Assembly: GCA_963766765.1 (NCBI GenBank)
Contig: CAVYBR010000014.1
Span: 186,001 to 250,000 of the forward strand
Origin: JACCQS01 sp963766765
GTDB lineage: Bacteria > Actinomycetota > Actinomycetes > Mycobacteriales > Geodermatophilaceae
Reading direction: 5' to 3'
DNA length: 64,000 bases
Numbering within the stretch: the first letter of the stretch is position 1; each line of letters begins with the position of its first letter. Under the pieces are notes generated by a model. It had not been told where the DNA came from. It saw only the letters and a program-made list of their open reading frames with translations, and ran no database searches. The translations under genes and the position numbers were made by a program. Of the stretch, positions 27,570 to 36,227 are shown piece by piece.

Positions 27570-28667
27570 CGCATCGCGGCTGAGCAGCTCGCGTACTTCT
27601 CCGGCGATCTGCAGATCCTCCCGCGCTGAGATCACCACCGTCCGTGCGGTGGCCCCGGAGCGCGTGATGTCCGTGTCACCGTCGACATTGCTGTTGCGAT
27701 CGGCGTCGATGGCGACGCCGAGGAACGCAAGGCGATCGGCCGCCCGTCGTCGGACCAGGGCAGAGCCTTCGCCGACCCCGCCGGTGAATGCCAGCACATC
27801 GATGCCGCCCGCGGCCGCGCACATCGAGCCGATCAGCCCGACCAGTCGGTGGATGTACACGTCTATGGCGAACGCCGCGCCAGCCTCGTGGCGGGCCGCG
27901 GCTCGTTCGATCTCCCGCATGTCGCCGGTTCCGGCCAGCGCAGCGAGCCCGGAGCGTTCCTCCAAGGCGGTGGCAACCTCATGCGGGGAGAGGTGCTCGT
28001 GCTCCTCCAACCACAGGACGAGACCTGGATCGACCGTGCCGGAGCGGGTCGCCATGACCAGCCCTTCGAGCGGTGTGAAGCCCATCGTGGTGTCGACACT
28101 TCGACCGTTCAGCACAGCCGCCAGCGAGGCGCCGGCCCCCAAGTGGCAGCTGACGATCCGCAGCTCAGACATCGGCTGATCGAGCAAGTCTGCGCAACGA
28201 CGCACGCAGTAGGCGTGGGACAGCCCATGAAAGCCGTACCGACGGATGCCGTACCGGTTGCGCCACTCCTCGGGCACCGCGTAGGTCGCAGCCGCCTCGG
28301 GGATCGTGCTGTGGAAGGCAGTGTCGAAGCAGGCGACCGCGGTGACGCCCGGCAGTTGAGCGGTGACAGCATCCAAGGCTGTCAAGGACTTGGGTTGGTG
28401 CAACGGAGCCAGATCGGTCAGATCGGCCAGGTCCTTCCGTACGCCCGCATCGATGATGACCGGACCGGTGAACGTGCGCCCCCCGTGCACGATCCGGTGA
28501 GCCACAACGTCCGGACGATCCCAACCACCGAGAACCTCCGCGAGGGCGGCCGTGTCGAAGCCGTCCGGACCGGCCGGGAGATCGGCGCGGCCCCGAAGTT
28601 CGTCGTTCTCGTCGAGGAGGCGAAGTTTCAGGCTCGACGACCCAGCGTTGACGACGAGTACCCGCAC
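27555..28667 (-). CDS. ackA: Acetate kinase AckA
   Basis: 370 residues from the GTG at 28667, which opens directly with the family N-terminus VRVLVVNAGSSSLKLRL. AckA converts acetyl phosphate and ADP to acetate and ATP. Motifs: RIVHGGRTF, FDTAFHSTIP, RYGFHGLSH, VSCHLGAGASLAAV, MGFTPLEGLVMATRSGTVDPG and AFTGGVGEGSALVR. The start lies 4 bases after the xfp stop, so the two are one operon. Together, phosphoketolase makes acetyl phosphate and AckA draws ATP from it without oxygen. Confidence 0.96.
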   Translation of the reverse strand: MRVLVVNAGSSSLKLRLLDENDELRGRADLPAGPDGFDTAALAEVLGGWDRPDVVAHRIVHGGRTFTGPVIIDAGVRKDLADLTDLAPLHQPKSLTALDAVTAQLPGVTAVACFDTAFHSTIPEAAATYAVPEEWRNRYGIRRYGFHGLSHAYCVRRCADLLDQPMSELRIVSCHLGAGASLAAVLNGRSVDTTMGFTPLEGLVMATRSGTVDPGLVLWLEEHEHLSPHEVATALEERSGLAALAGTGDMREIERAAARHEAGAAFAIDVYIHRLVGLIGSMCAAAGGIDVLAFTGGVGEGSALVRRRAADRLAFLGVAIDADRNSNVDGDTDITRSGATARTVVISAREDLQIAGEVRELLSRDASEHG

Positions 28668-28671
28668 GACG

Positions 28672-31044
28672 TCAGTCCCGGACCGGCCAGGTCCAGCCGG
28701 AGATCGCCGGGTCGTCCTCGCCGTGCTCACGGGTGTAGGCGCGCGCAGCGAGCCGCGCATCGACCATCAGCTGCCGCACGTCGGCTGCGCGGCTGCCCAG
28801 CGAGGGCACCCGGTCGATCACGTCCTTGACGAGATGGAAGCGATCGAGGTCGTTCATCATCACCATGTCGAAGGGGGTCGTGGTGGTGCCCTCCTCCTTA
28901 TAGCCGCGGACGTGGATGTTGCGGTGGTTGGTCCGCCGGTAGGTGAGTCGGTGAATGAGCGACGGGTAGCCGTGATAGGCGAAGATCACCGGCTTGTCGG
29001 CAGTGAACAGGGCGTCGAACGCCTGATCGTTGAGTCCGTGCGGGTGTTCGGTGTCCGGCTGCAGCCGCATCAGGTCGACCACGTTGATGACCCGGAACTT
29101 CAGATCCGGGAGATGGGTCAACAGCAGGTCGGCTGCGGCCAGCGTCTCCATCGTCGGAACGTCGCCGGCGCAGGCAAGCACCACATCCGGATCGCCGTCC
29201 GTGTTGCCGGCCCACGGCCAGATCCCGAGCCCGCGCGTGCAGTGCGCGATCGCCTCGTCCATGTTCAGATACGTCAGAGCCGGCTGCTTGCCGGCAACGA
29301 TGACGTTGACGTAGTGCCGGCTTCGCAAGCAATGGTCGGCGACCGAGAGCAACGTGTTGGTGTCCGGTGGCAGATAGACGCGAACGATCTCGGCTTTCTT
29401 GTTGACGACGTGATCGATGAATCCCGGGTCCTGGTGCGATAGCCCGTTGTGATCCTGTCGCCACACGTGGGAGGACAGCAGGTAGTTCAGCGACGCGATC
29501 GGTGCCCGCCATGGGATGTGCCGGGTGGTCTTCAGCCACTTGGCGTGCTGGTTGAACATCGAATCGATGATGTGGATGAACGCCTCGTAGCAGTTGAAGA
29601 GTCCATGCCGCCCGGTGAGCAGATAGCCCTCCAGCCAGCCCTGGCACAGATGTTCGGACAGCACCTCCATGACCCGACCGTCCGGCGCGAGATCGTCGTC
29701 GCCGGGCAGGATTTCGGCGTCCCAAGCTTTGTCGGTCTCCTCGAAGACGGTTCCCAGACGATTGGACGCGGTCTCGTCTGGACCCATGATCCGGAACTGA
29801 TGCGGGTTGGCAGAGATGATGTCGCGCAGGAATGCTCCGAGCACCCGAGTCGCTTCACTGGACTCCACCGCCGACCGTTCCACCGGGACCGCGTAGTCGC
29901 GGAAGTCGGGCATGACGAGGTCCCGCAGCAGCAGGCCGCCGTTGGCGTGCGGATTGGCACTCATCCGGCGATCACCAAGCGGGGCAAGCGCCTTGAGTTC
30001 GGGGATCAGTTGACCCGACTCGTCGAAGAGCTCCTCCGGCCGGTAGCTGCGCAACCACTGTTCGAGCTGCTTGCGGTGGTCGGAATTCTTGCGGGTGTCT
30101 GCCAATGGGACCTGGTGGGAGCGAAAGGTTCCCTCCACCTGGACGCCGTCGACCTCTTTCGGCCCCGTCCAGCCCTTCGGCGTGCGCAGCACGATCATCG
30201 GCCACGTTGCCCGGGTCGGTTGGTCTGAGTCGGTGCGTCCGCGCTGCTGGCCGGAGGTGTCGCGAGCAGCGCGCTGGATGGCCGCGATCTCGTCGAGGAC
30301 CTCATCGAGGGTCGAGGCGAGCTGCTGATGCACTGCGGTGGGATCGTCACCACCCACGAAGTGCGGGGCGTACCCGTACCCGCGGAGAAGCTCGGCGAGC
30401 TCATCCTCGGGGATGCGGGCGAGCACGGTGGGGTTGGCGATCTTGTAGCCGTTCAGGTGTAAGACCGGAAGAACGGCACCGTCGGTCACCGGGTTGAGGA
30501 ACTTGTTCGAATGCCAGCTTGCGGCAAGGGGGCCGGTCTCGGCCTCACCGTCGCCCACCACGCACAGCACGAGTAGATCGGGGTTGTCGAACGCAGCGCC
30601 GAAGGCGTGTACCAGGGCGTACCCGAGTTCGCCACCCTCGTGGATGGATCCAGGAGTCTCCGGGGCGACGTGACTGGGGATTCCGCCTGGGAAGGAGAAC
30701 TGGCGGAAGAGGGCGCGCATGCCGTCGGTGTTCTCCGCGACCGATGGGTAGACCTCGCTGTAAGTGCCCTCCAGGTAGGCGTTGGCCACCAGCCCGGGTC
30801 CACCGTGTCCCGGCCCGGTCACATAGAGCGCGTTGAGGTCGCGGTCCTTGATGACCCGATTCATATGCACGTACAGCAAGTTGAGTCCGGGCGTGGTGCC
30901 CCAATGTCCGAGCAAGCGTGGCTTGACGTGTTCGGCCAGCAACGGCTCGCGAAGCAACGGGTTGTCCAGCAGATAGATCTGGCCGACCGACAGGAAGTTG
31001 GCCGCACGCCAGTACGCATCGATCAGTTCGATGTTGGGGGTCAC
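28672..31044 (-). CDS. xfp: Phosphoketolase (xylulose-5-P/fructose-6-P)
   Basis: 790 residues, full length. The thiamine-diphosphate enzyme splits xylulose 5-phosphate (and often fructose 6-phosphate) with phosphate into acetyl phosphate plus glyceraldehyde 3-phosphate or erythrose 4-phosphate. Motifs include NFLSVGQIYL, GHWGTTPGLNL, TGPGHGGPGLVANAYLEG, GGELGYALVHAFGAAFDNP, VGDGEAETGP with the ThDP-binding continuation, and SHQDPGFIDHVVNKKAE. GTG start at 31044. It leads the xfp-ackA operon and is divergent from the stress-protein gene, with a possible DevR site between. Confidence 0.96.
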   Translation of the reverse strand: MTPNIELIDAYWRAANFLSVGQIYLLDNPLLREPLLAEHVKPRLLGHWGTTPGLNLLYVHMNRVIKDRDLNALYVTGPGHGGPGLVANAYLEGTYSEVYPSVAENTDGMRALFRQFSFPGGIPSHVAPETPGSIHEGGELGYALVHAFGAAFDNPDLLVLCVVGDGEAETGPLAASWHSNKFLNPVTDGAVLPVLHLNGYKIANPTVLARIPEDELAELLRGYGYAPHFVGGDDPTAVHQQLASTLDEVLDEIAAIQRAARDTSGQQRGRTDSDQPTRATWPMIVLRTPKGWTGPKEVDGVQVEGTFRSHQVPLADTRKNSDHRKQLEQWLRSYRPEELFDESGQLIPELKALAPLGDRRMSANPHANGGLLLRDLVMPDFRDYAVPVERSAVESSEATRVLGAFLRDIISANPHQFRIMGPDETASNRLGTVFEETDKAWDAEILPGDDDLAPDGRVMEVLSEHLCQGWLEGYLLTGRHGLFNCYEAFIHIIDSMFNQHAKWLKTTRHIPWRAPIASLNYLLSSHVWRQDHNGLSHQDPGFIDHVVNKKAEIVRVYLPPDTNTLLSVADHCLRSRHYVNVIVAGKQPALTYLNMDEAIAHCTRGLGIWPWAGNTDGDPDVVLACAGDVPTMETLAAADLLLTHLPDLKFRVINVVDLMRLQPDTEHPHGLNDQAFDALFTADKPVIFAYHGYPSLIHRLTYRRTNHRNIHVRGYKEEGTTTTPFDMVMMNDLDRFHLVKDVIDRVPSLGSRAADVRQLMVDARLAARAYTREHGEDDPAISGWTWPVRD

Positions 31045-31080
31045 GGGTAGAGCCTTTCAGGCGCCCGGTGAGCGCTCGTA

Positions 31081-31094
31081 CCGACCAAGGTCCC
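31081..31094 (-). promoter_or_regulatory. Weak DosR/DevR-box candidate between xfp and the stress-protein gene
   Basis: On the minus strand the bases read GGGACCTTGGTCGG, against the DosR core GGGACTWWAGTCCC (10 of 14). One arm, GGGAC, is exact and the other, GTCGG, is degenerate. It lies 37 bases upstream of xfp and 60 bases before the universal stress protein start. Confidence 0.35.
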
Positions 31095-31153
31095 TAGGCA
31101 ACCGGGCCCCTCGGTCCTACCAGCGGGTTATCGATCGCGTGCAAGATCCAACC

Positions 31154-31642
31154 ATGACCACCGCCGTTGCAGCGCCCGCGTCCGTCGTCGCCGCCAATGA
31201 AGCTCTGTCCGGCCGCGACCGTGTCGTCGTCGGCATGGATGACGACCCTGTGTCGCTGGCCGCGTTGAGACTAGCGGCGACTCAGGCGGCCTACCGGGGC
31301 TGCGACGTCTTGGCCATCCATGTCTGGCACTACCCGGCCCTTTGGGGCTACCCGGTCATGCCAGAGTTCAATGACCTTGGTCCGCACATCATGCAGACCC
31401 TCGAAGCGTCGGTCCGAGGCATTCTCGCCGAGCGGGTCGCGGCTGGTGAGCCGACCGTCACCATCGCGGTCGAGGTAGTGCAGGGCGTCACCGCGTCAGT
31501 CCTGCGCGATGCCGCGCACGGCGCGGAGTTGCTGGTTCTCGGAGCCCGCCACCACAACCGTCTCGTCGGTTCAGTGAGCCGGGCCTGCAGCAGCTCTCCG
31601 CCCTGCCCGGTGGTCATCGTCCCCGCGCCGCGAGACTCGTAG
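31154..31642 (+). CDS. Universal stress protein, single-domain
   Basis: 162 residues from the ATG at 31154; the upstream open frame overlaps the xfp promoter region and is not conserved. The UspA fold shows DRVVVGMDDDPVSLAALRLAATQA, CDVLAIHVW and a C-terminal ATP-loop-like GAELLVLGARHHNRLVGSVSRACSSSPPCPVVIV, close to the G-x2-G-x9-G(S/T) motif although Cys/Ser-rich at the end. Single- and double-domain UspA proteins are hallmark members of DosR-type hypoxia regulons. It is followed by the nitroreductase gene after 10 bases, so the two are probably co-transcribed. Confidence 0.9.
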   Translation: MTTAVAAPASVVAANEALSGRDRVVVGMDDDPVSLAALRLAATQAAYRGCDVLAIHVWHYPALWGYPVMPEFNDLGPHIMQTLEASVRGILAERVAAGEPTVTIAVEVVQGVTASVLRDAAHGAELLVLGARHHNRLVGSVSRACSSSPPCPVVIVPAPRDS

Positions 31643-31652
31643 CAGGTACACC

Positions 31653-32642
31653 GTGAACATCCGCGCCGATCCCCAGATGGCCCGGGCTTTTCGCCGGGCC
31701 GCGGTCCGCGCCACCCTTGCGCCTTCGATCCACAATACTCAGCCTTGGCGATTGAGTCGTAGCAGTTCCAGTCTCGAGATACACGCTGACTGGGATCGCC
31801 AACTGCGCGTGCTCGACCCGCGTGGACGGCAACTGTTGATCAGCTGTGGGTGCGCGGTCTTCAATGCTCGGGTCGCTCTAGCCGCGGCGGGGTACGAAGC
31901 ACGCGTTGACCTTCTACCGGACCCCGCGCAGCCGAGCCTTCTTGCCCGGCTCACCGCGTCCGAACTCCGTGTGTCGGAGGCGGCAATCGGCTGGTTGGAC
32001 CCGGTCATCGAGTTGCGGCACACCAACCGGCGGGTGTTCGCCGATGAATCGACCCCCGATGTTGTCATCAACGCACTGATGGCTGCTGCGAATCACGAAG
32101 GTGCCGAACTCGTCTCGATCACCGAACCGGAACATCGTGCAGCGACGGCTCGGCTGAGCCGAGAGGCAGATCGCCTGGAGAGCGTCGACCCGGCGTACCG
32201 GGCGGAGCTGCGCGCATGGACCTCGGGTGACCCTGGCCGGCTGGACGGTCTGCCTGTCGAGTTGGTGCAGGGCGGCAACCTCGGCGCCCCCAACGACTCA
32301 GCGATCCGAGACTTCGATGTGGACGGCATGGGCTGGTTGCATCCCGAGACCCGCACCGACGCCAATCAATGCCTGCTCTTGCTCGGGACGCAGCGCGACA
32401 CAGCGACGGCGTGGCTGCGAGCGGGCGAAGCGTTGGAGCACGTGCTTCTGGAGCTCACCCGCCGGGGCTATGTGGCCAGCCCGCTCACGCAGGTCATCGA
32501 GGTGGCCAGCACCAACATGCACCTCCGCGAGGAATTGCAGCTGACCATGTACCCACATGTTCTGCTGCGAGTCGGCCGAGCCCCAGCGACTCCTGCCTCT
32601 CGCCGCCGCAGGTTTGTGGACATGCTCGAGGTATCCCGCTGA
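31653..32642 (+). CDS. Acg-type nitroreductase family protein (first copy)
   Basis: 329 residues of the actinobacterial Acg family (Rv2032-like). Signatures: ATLAPSIHNTQPWRL at the N-terminus, DPRGRQLLISCGCAVFNARVALAAAGY, IELRHTNRRVF, and the C-terminal VIEVASTNMHLREELQLTM. In mycobacteria these proteins bind FMN tightly and are DosR-controlled; they lack ordinary nitroreductase activity and a flavin-storage role has been suggested. GTG start at 31653. A second, divergent copy lies at 43590. A strong DosR-box match follows 12 bases downstream, facing the next gene. Confidence 0.9.
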   Translation: MNIRADPQMARAFRRAAVRATLAPSIHNTQPWRLSRSSSSLEIHADWDRQLRVLDPRGRQLLISCGCAVFNARVALAAAGYEARVDLLPDPAQPSLLARLTASELRVSEAAIGWLDPVIELRHTNRRVFADESTPDVVINALMAAANHEGAELVSITEPEHRAATARLSREADRLESVDPAYRAELRAWTSGDPGRLDGLPVELVQGGNLGAPNDSAIRDFDVDGMGWLHPETRTDANQCLLLLGTQRDTATAWLRAGEALEHVLLELTRRGYVASPLTQVIEVASTNMHLREELQLTMYPHVLLRVGRAPATPASRRRRFVDMLEVSR

Positions 32643-32654
32643 CGCTGGACGTCT

Positions 32655-32674
32655 TTGGGACTTACGTCCCGAGG
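32655..32674 (+). promoter_or_regulatory. DosR/DevR box upstream of the DUF4389 gene
   Basis: TTTGGGACTTACGTCCCGAG against the mycobacterial DosR consensus TTSGGGACTWWAGTCCCSAA: 17 of 20 positions agree, with both GGGAC and GTCCC arms intact. It is placed 120 bases before the GTG at 32795. The cognate DevR-like regulator is encoded 3.5 kb downstream. Confidence 0.75.
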
Positions 32675-32794
32675 TCCTCATGACATAGGGCCGTGGCTGC
32701 CGGCGGGTGTCTGGCGCAGGCTTGAGTTGTCCCTCGAACCTAGGCCCGCTACCGATGCGGCGTTCCGGTCGGGGGCTGGGAAGCGGAGATTTCT

Positions 32795-34363
32795 GTGACT
32801 GGTACCGAGCCGATCTATCCCGTTCGTGTGGATGCCTCACTGGATGTGTCGTTGTCTCGTTGGCTGTGGTTGGTGAAGTGGTTACTCGTGCTGCCACACG
32901 TCGTGGTGTTGGTGTTCTTGTGGCTGGCCTTCGTGTCGCTGAGCATCGTGGCCTTCTTCGCCATCTTGATCACCGGGCGCTATCCCCGCAGCATCTTCGA
33001 CTTCAATCTGGGAGTGCTGCGTTGGACGTGGCGGGTGCAGTACTACAGCTACGCCGCCCTGGGCTCCGACCGGTATCCGCCGTTCACCCTGAACGAGGTG
33101 GTTGACTACCCCGCGCAGCTGCACGTGGAATACCCCCAGCGGCTGTCCCGTGGCCTTGTGTTAGTCAAGTGGTGGCTGTTGGTCCTGCCGCATTACCTCA
33201 TCGTCGGACTGTTCGTCGGCGGTGGCGTGTGGTTCGCGGGGCGGGCAGGTGCGGACAACACGGCCTGGGCGGCCGGCGGCTTGGTGGGGCTGCTGGTCCT
33301 TATCGCCGCGGTCGTGCTGCTTTTCACCGGCCGCTACCCGGCGCCGCTGTTCGACTTCGTGCTGGGTATGGACCGCTGGGTCCTGCGGGTTGCCGCTTAC
33401 GTCGCCCTGATGACCGACCGTTACCCGCCGTTCCGCCTGGACATGGGCGGCACCGACCCGGGGTCCGTTCCAGCCGGTCCGACGCCGGTGGCTCCCGACG
33501 GCATAGCTGCTCAGGTGGGCTCAACCGGCTCGAGCCTGGCGCCGACGGCATCGAGTGCCCATCGATGGAGCGGCGGCCGGATCGTGGCCGTCGTGGCCGG
33601 AGCGGTGCTGCTGTTCACCTCCACCGGACTGCTGGTTGGCGGGGCCGGCCTGCTGTGGGCCGACCAAACACAGCGAGACGGGGGGTACTTGTCAACCCCG
33701 GCGACAAGCCTTGCAGCTGATGGGTACGCAGTGATCAGCGATGAGATCCAACTGGACACGGTCGGCTACCAATGGGCTATCGACGAATTCCTGGGCACCG
33801 CCCGACTACAAGTGACACCCACCGACGCCACCGGCGACCTGTTCGTCGGTATCGCGCCGTCCGCGGACGTTGCGAGCTATCTGAGCGGAGTGGCCCACAG
33901 CCAGGTCAGCGGGATCGGCCAGAGCGGCATAGGCGTGAGACAGATGGGGCCGGCATTGGGGACCGAGCGGCCGGGTGGACCGCCGACGCGTCTGCCGGGG
34001 GAGCTGGACATCTGGGCTGCCCAGTCCAGCGGTACCGGCACCCAAACTGTGGAGTGGGCACCGGCTGACGGCGATTGGACCGTCGTCGTGATGCAGGCTG
34101 ACGGCGGCTCAGGTATTCAAGCTGAGGCGCGAGCGGGCGTCACGGCGCCGGGTCTTGGCTGGGTCGCCGCTGGATTACTCGGCCTCGGATTGATCTTGCT
34201 CATCACTGGTGGGCTCCTGATCGCTCTGGCAGCACGCCGCGCCTCGAGCCAATCGCGGCCGCGCAACTCACCACCCCCGGGCTCCCCATGGCCACCGACC
34301 ACAGGGGGCTCGTCAGCCATGGATGACCACGACCTGATCGTGACTGCCGGTCCTCGACCGTGA
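32795..34363 (+). CDS. Double DUF4389 membrane protein with extracytoplasmic C-terminal domain
   Basis: 522 residues. Two DUF4389 repeats, at about 8-105 and 105-210, share the pattern YPVRVDASLDVSLSRWLWLVK / WWLLVLPHYL, then ITGRYPRSIFDFNLGVLRW and SDRYPPFTLNE (second copy: FTGRYPAPLFDFVLGMDRW, TDRYPPFRLD). Each contributes two membrane helices. A Ser/Pro linker, another helix at about 265-287, a soluble domain of about 180 residues with VISDEIQLDTVGYQWAID and DLFVGIAPSADVASYL, and a last helix near 455-480 follow. GGAG is 8 bases before the GTG start. Function unknown; location and operator suggest a hypoxia-induced envelope protein. Confidence 0.82.
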   Translation: MTGTEPIYPVRVDASLDVSLSRWLWLVKWLLVLPHVVVLVFLWLAFVSLSIVAFFAILITGRYPRSIFDFNLGVLRWTWRVQYYSYAALGSDRYPPFTLNEVVDYPAQLHVEYPQRLSRGLVLVKWWLLVLPHYLIVGLFVGGGVWFAGRAGADNTAWAAGGLVGLLVLIAAVVLLFTGRYPAPLFDFVLGMDRWVLRVAAYVALMTDRYPPFRLDMGGTDPGSVPAGPTPVAPDGIAAQVGSTGSSLAPTASSAHRWSGGRIVAVVAGAVLLFTSTGLLVGGAGLLWADQTQRDGGYLSTPATSLAADGYAVISDEIQLDTVGYQWAIDEFLGTARLQVTPTDATGDLFVGIAPSADVASYLSGVAHSQVSGIGQSGIGVRQMGPALGTERPGGPPTRLPGELDIWAAQSSGTGTQTVEWAPADGDWTVVVMQADGGSGIQAEARAGVTAPGLGWVAAGLLGLGLILLITGGLLIALAARRASSQSRPRNSPPPGSPWPPTTGGSSAMDDHDLIVTAGPRP

Positions 34364-34454
34364 CCCACGCATTGGCGCTTGGGTTGCTTGACTGGGGCTG
34401 GTAGGTCGCAAGCGGAGAGGCGATACGTGTACGGGGGTTACGCTGGGTAGCGCG

Positions 34455-36227
34455 ATGCCCTCTCACACCGACCTGCGCAACGGCGATGGCAGCGGCGCGG
34501 AGGGCGAAACCCGTCCCGCGCAGCAGTTTTCCGACGTGCCGACGCTGGAGTTCGATGAGCTGCTTCGCCAGCTGATCGAACGTGCGCAGGATGTCGTCGC
34601 GACGCAGGGCAGGCTTCGCGGGCTGCTACGCGCCAACCAGACCGTGGTCGGCAACCTGACGCTCCCAGTCTTGTTGCGCCGCATCGTCCAAGCCGCTTGC
34701 GAACTGGCCAAAGCGCGCTACGGGGCGCTAGGGGTGATCGATACGACCGGTGGCCTTGAGCAGTTCGTCCACGTCGGCATGGACGCCGATGCCGTTGCCC
34801 GCATCGGGCATCTACCCGAGGGCAAGGGCCTTTTGGGCGCGTTGATCGAGGATCCACGTCCCATCCGGCTGCAGAGGATGACCGATGACCCGCGTTCGGT
34901 CGGCTTCCCCGACGGCCATCCGCCCATGACCAGCTTCCTCGGCGTGCCCATCCGTGTTCGCGAGGAGGTCTTCGGGAACCTGTACCTGAGCGAGTGCGCA
35001 AACGGCGATTTCACCGCCGAGGACGAGGAACTGGTGTCCGCCTTAGCGGCGACTGCCGGTGTGGCGATCGAGAACGCCCGCCTCTACGAGGAAGCGCGGC
35101 GTCGCCAGGACTGGCTGCAAGCCTCAACAGAGGTCTCCCAGCAACTGCTCTCCGCCGAGGGCGAGGAGCCGCTGCTCCTGATTGCGCGCCGCGCCTGCCA
35201 GATTGCCGACGCGGATGTGGTCACCGTCGTTCTGCCAACCCCGGACGGGGAACGCCTGATCGTCGAGGTGGCCTCCGGCGAGGGTGCCGACGATCTCACG
35301 GCTCTGACGTTTCCCATCGAGAACACGCTGGCCGGCCTGGTTCTGAAGAGTGGGCGCCCGATCCTCATCAGTGACGCCGACGAGGACCCGACGTTCTCAG
35401 TGCACCTCTCGCAGGTGGTCGCCGTCGGACCGGTGATGGTGCTCCCATTGGGTTCCTCGCAGGGAGTGCGCGGCGCGTTGGTCATAGGTCGCGTACGAGA
35501 GCGACACCCCTTCTCCGAGGCCGACCTCGAGATGGCCACGACTTTCGCCAACCACGCCGCGATCGCGCTCGAACTCGCCGACGCACGCGCAGATCAGCAA
35601 CGCATCGTCCTACTCGAGGATCGCGATCGGATTGCGCGTGACCTGCACGATCACGTGACCCAGCGGCTGTTCGCGATCGGGTTGACCGTGCAGAGCGTTG
35701 CCAACGAGCTCGGAACCGACGAGCGAGCAGCCAGGCTGACTCGCGTCGTATCTGACATCGACGAGACAATCCGCCAGACGCGCACGTCCATCTTCCAACT
35801 GCGCGGCCCGCTGGGACCCGAGACCGGGACCGTACGAACCAGGCTCCTGATCGTGGCCGCCGAGGTCAGCGGAATTCTGGGTTTCGAGCCGCTGGTGCGC
35901 TTCAGTGGTCCGATCGACGCTGTCGTCCCCGAGCCTGTCGTAGAGGACCTCGTCGCAGTGGTTCGCGAAGCCTTGACCAATGCCGCCCGGCACGCCCACG
36001 CCAGCCGGGTCGACGTAGAGGTCGCCGCCACGACGGCGGAGTTGCGCTTGACCGTTTCTGATGACGGTGTGGGCTTGGGTGACAACCAACGAAGGAGCGG
36101 CCTGGCCAATCTGCGCCAGCGCGCCGAACTCCATGGTGGATTGCTCACTCTCGATCAGAGTCAGTGGGAGCGCACGGAATCGGCTTCGGAAGGGACACAG
36201 TTGACATGGACGATTCCATTGATCTGA
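34455..36227 (+). CDS. devS: DevS/DosS-like two-GAF sensor histidine kinase
   Basis: 590 residues, near mycobacterial DevS (578). GAF-A is at about 65-208 and contains SVGFPDGHPPM; H155 sits where the heme-ligand histidine of DevS/DosT lies in the same HPPM setting, so heme-based oxygen, NO or CO sensing is likely. GAF-B covers about 225-378. The HisKA_3 motif is RIARDLHDHVTQRLFAIGL with the phospho-acceptor H398, and the HATPase domain has VVREALTNAARHAHASRV and SDDGVGLGDN. No membrane segment, so cytoplasmic. The devR gene starts inside its last 22 bases. Confidence 0.92.
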   Translation: MPSHTDLRNGDGSGAEGETRPAQQFSDVPTLEFDELLRQLIERAQDVVATQGRLRGLLRANQTVVGNLTLPVLLRRIVQAACELAKARYGALGVIDTTGGLEQFVHVGMDADAVARIGHLPEGKGLLGALIEDPRPIRLQRMTDDPRSVGFPDGHPPMTSFLGVPIRVREEVFGNLYLSECANGDFTAEDEELVSALAATAGVAIENARLYEEARRRQDWLQASTEVSQQLLSAEGEEPLLLIARRACQIADADVVTVVLPTPDGERLIVEVASGEGADDLTALTFPIENTLAGLVLKSGRPILISDADEDPTFSVHLSQVVAVGPVMVLPLGSSQGVRGALVIGRVRERHPFSEADLEMATTFANHAAIALELADARADQQRIVLLEDRDRIARDLHDHVTQRLFAIGLTVQSVANELGTDERAARLTRVVSDIDETIRQTRTSIFQLRGPLGPETGTVRTRLLIVAAEVSGILGFEPLVRFSGPIDAVVPEPVVEDLVAVVREALTNAARHAHASRVDVEVAATTAELRLTVSDDGVGLGDNQRRSGLANLRQRAELHGGLLTLDQSQWERTESASEGTQLTWTIPLI

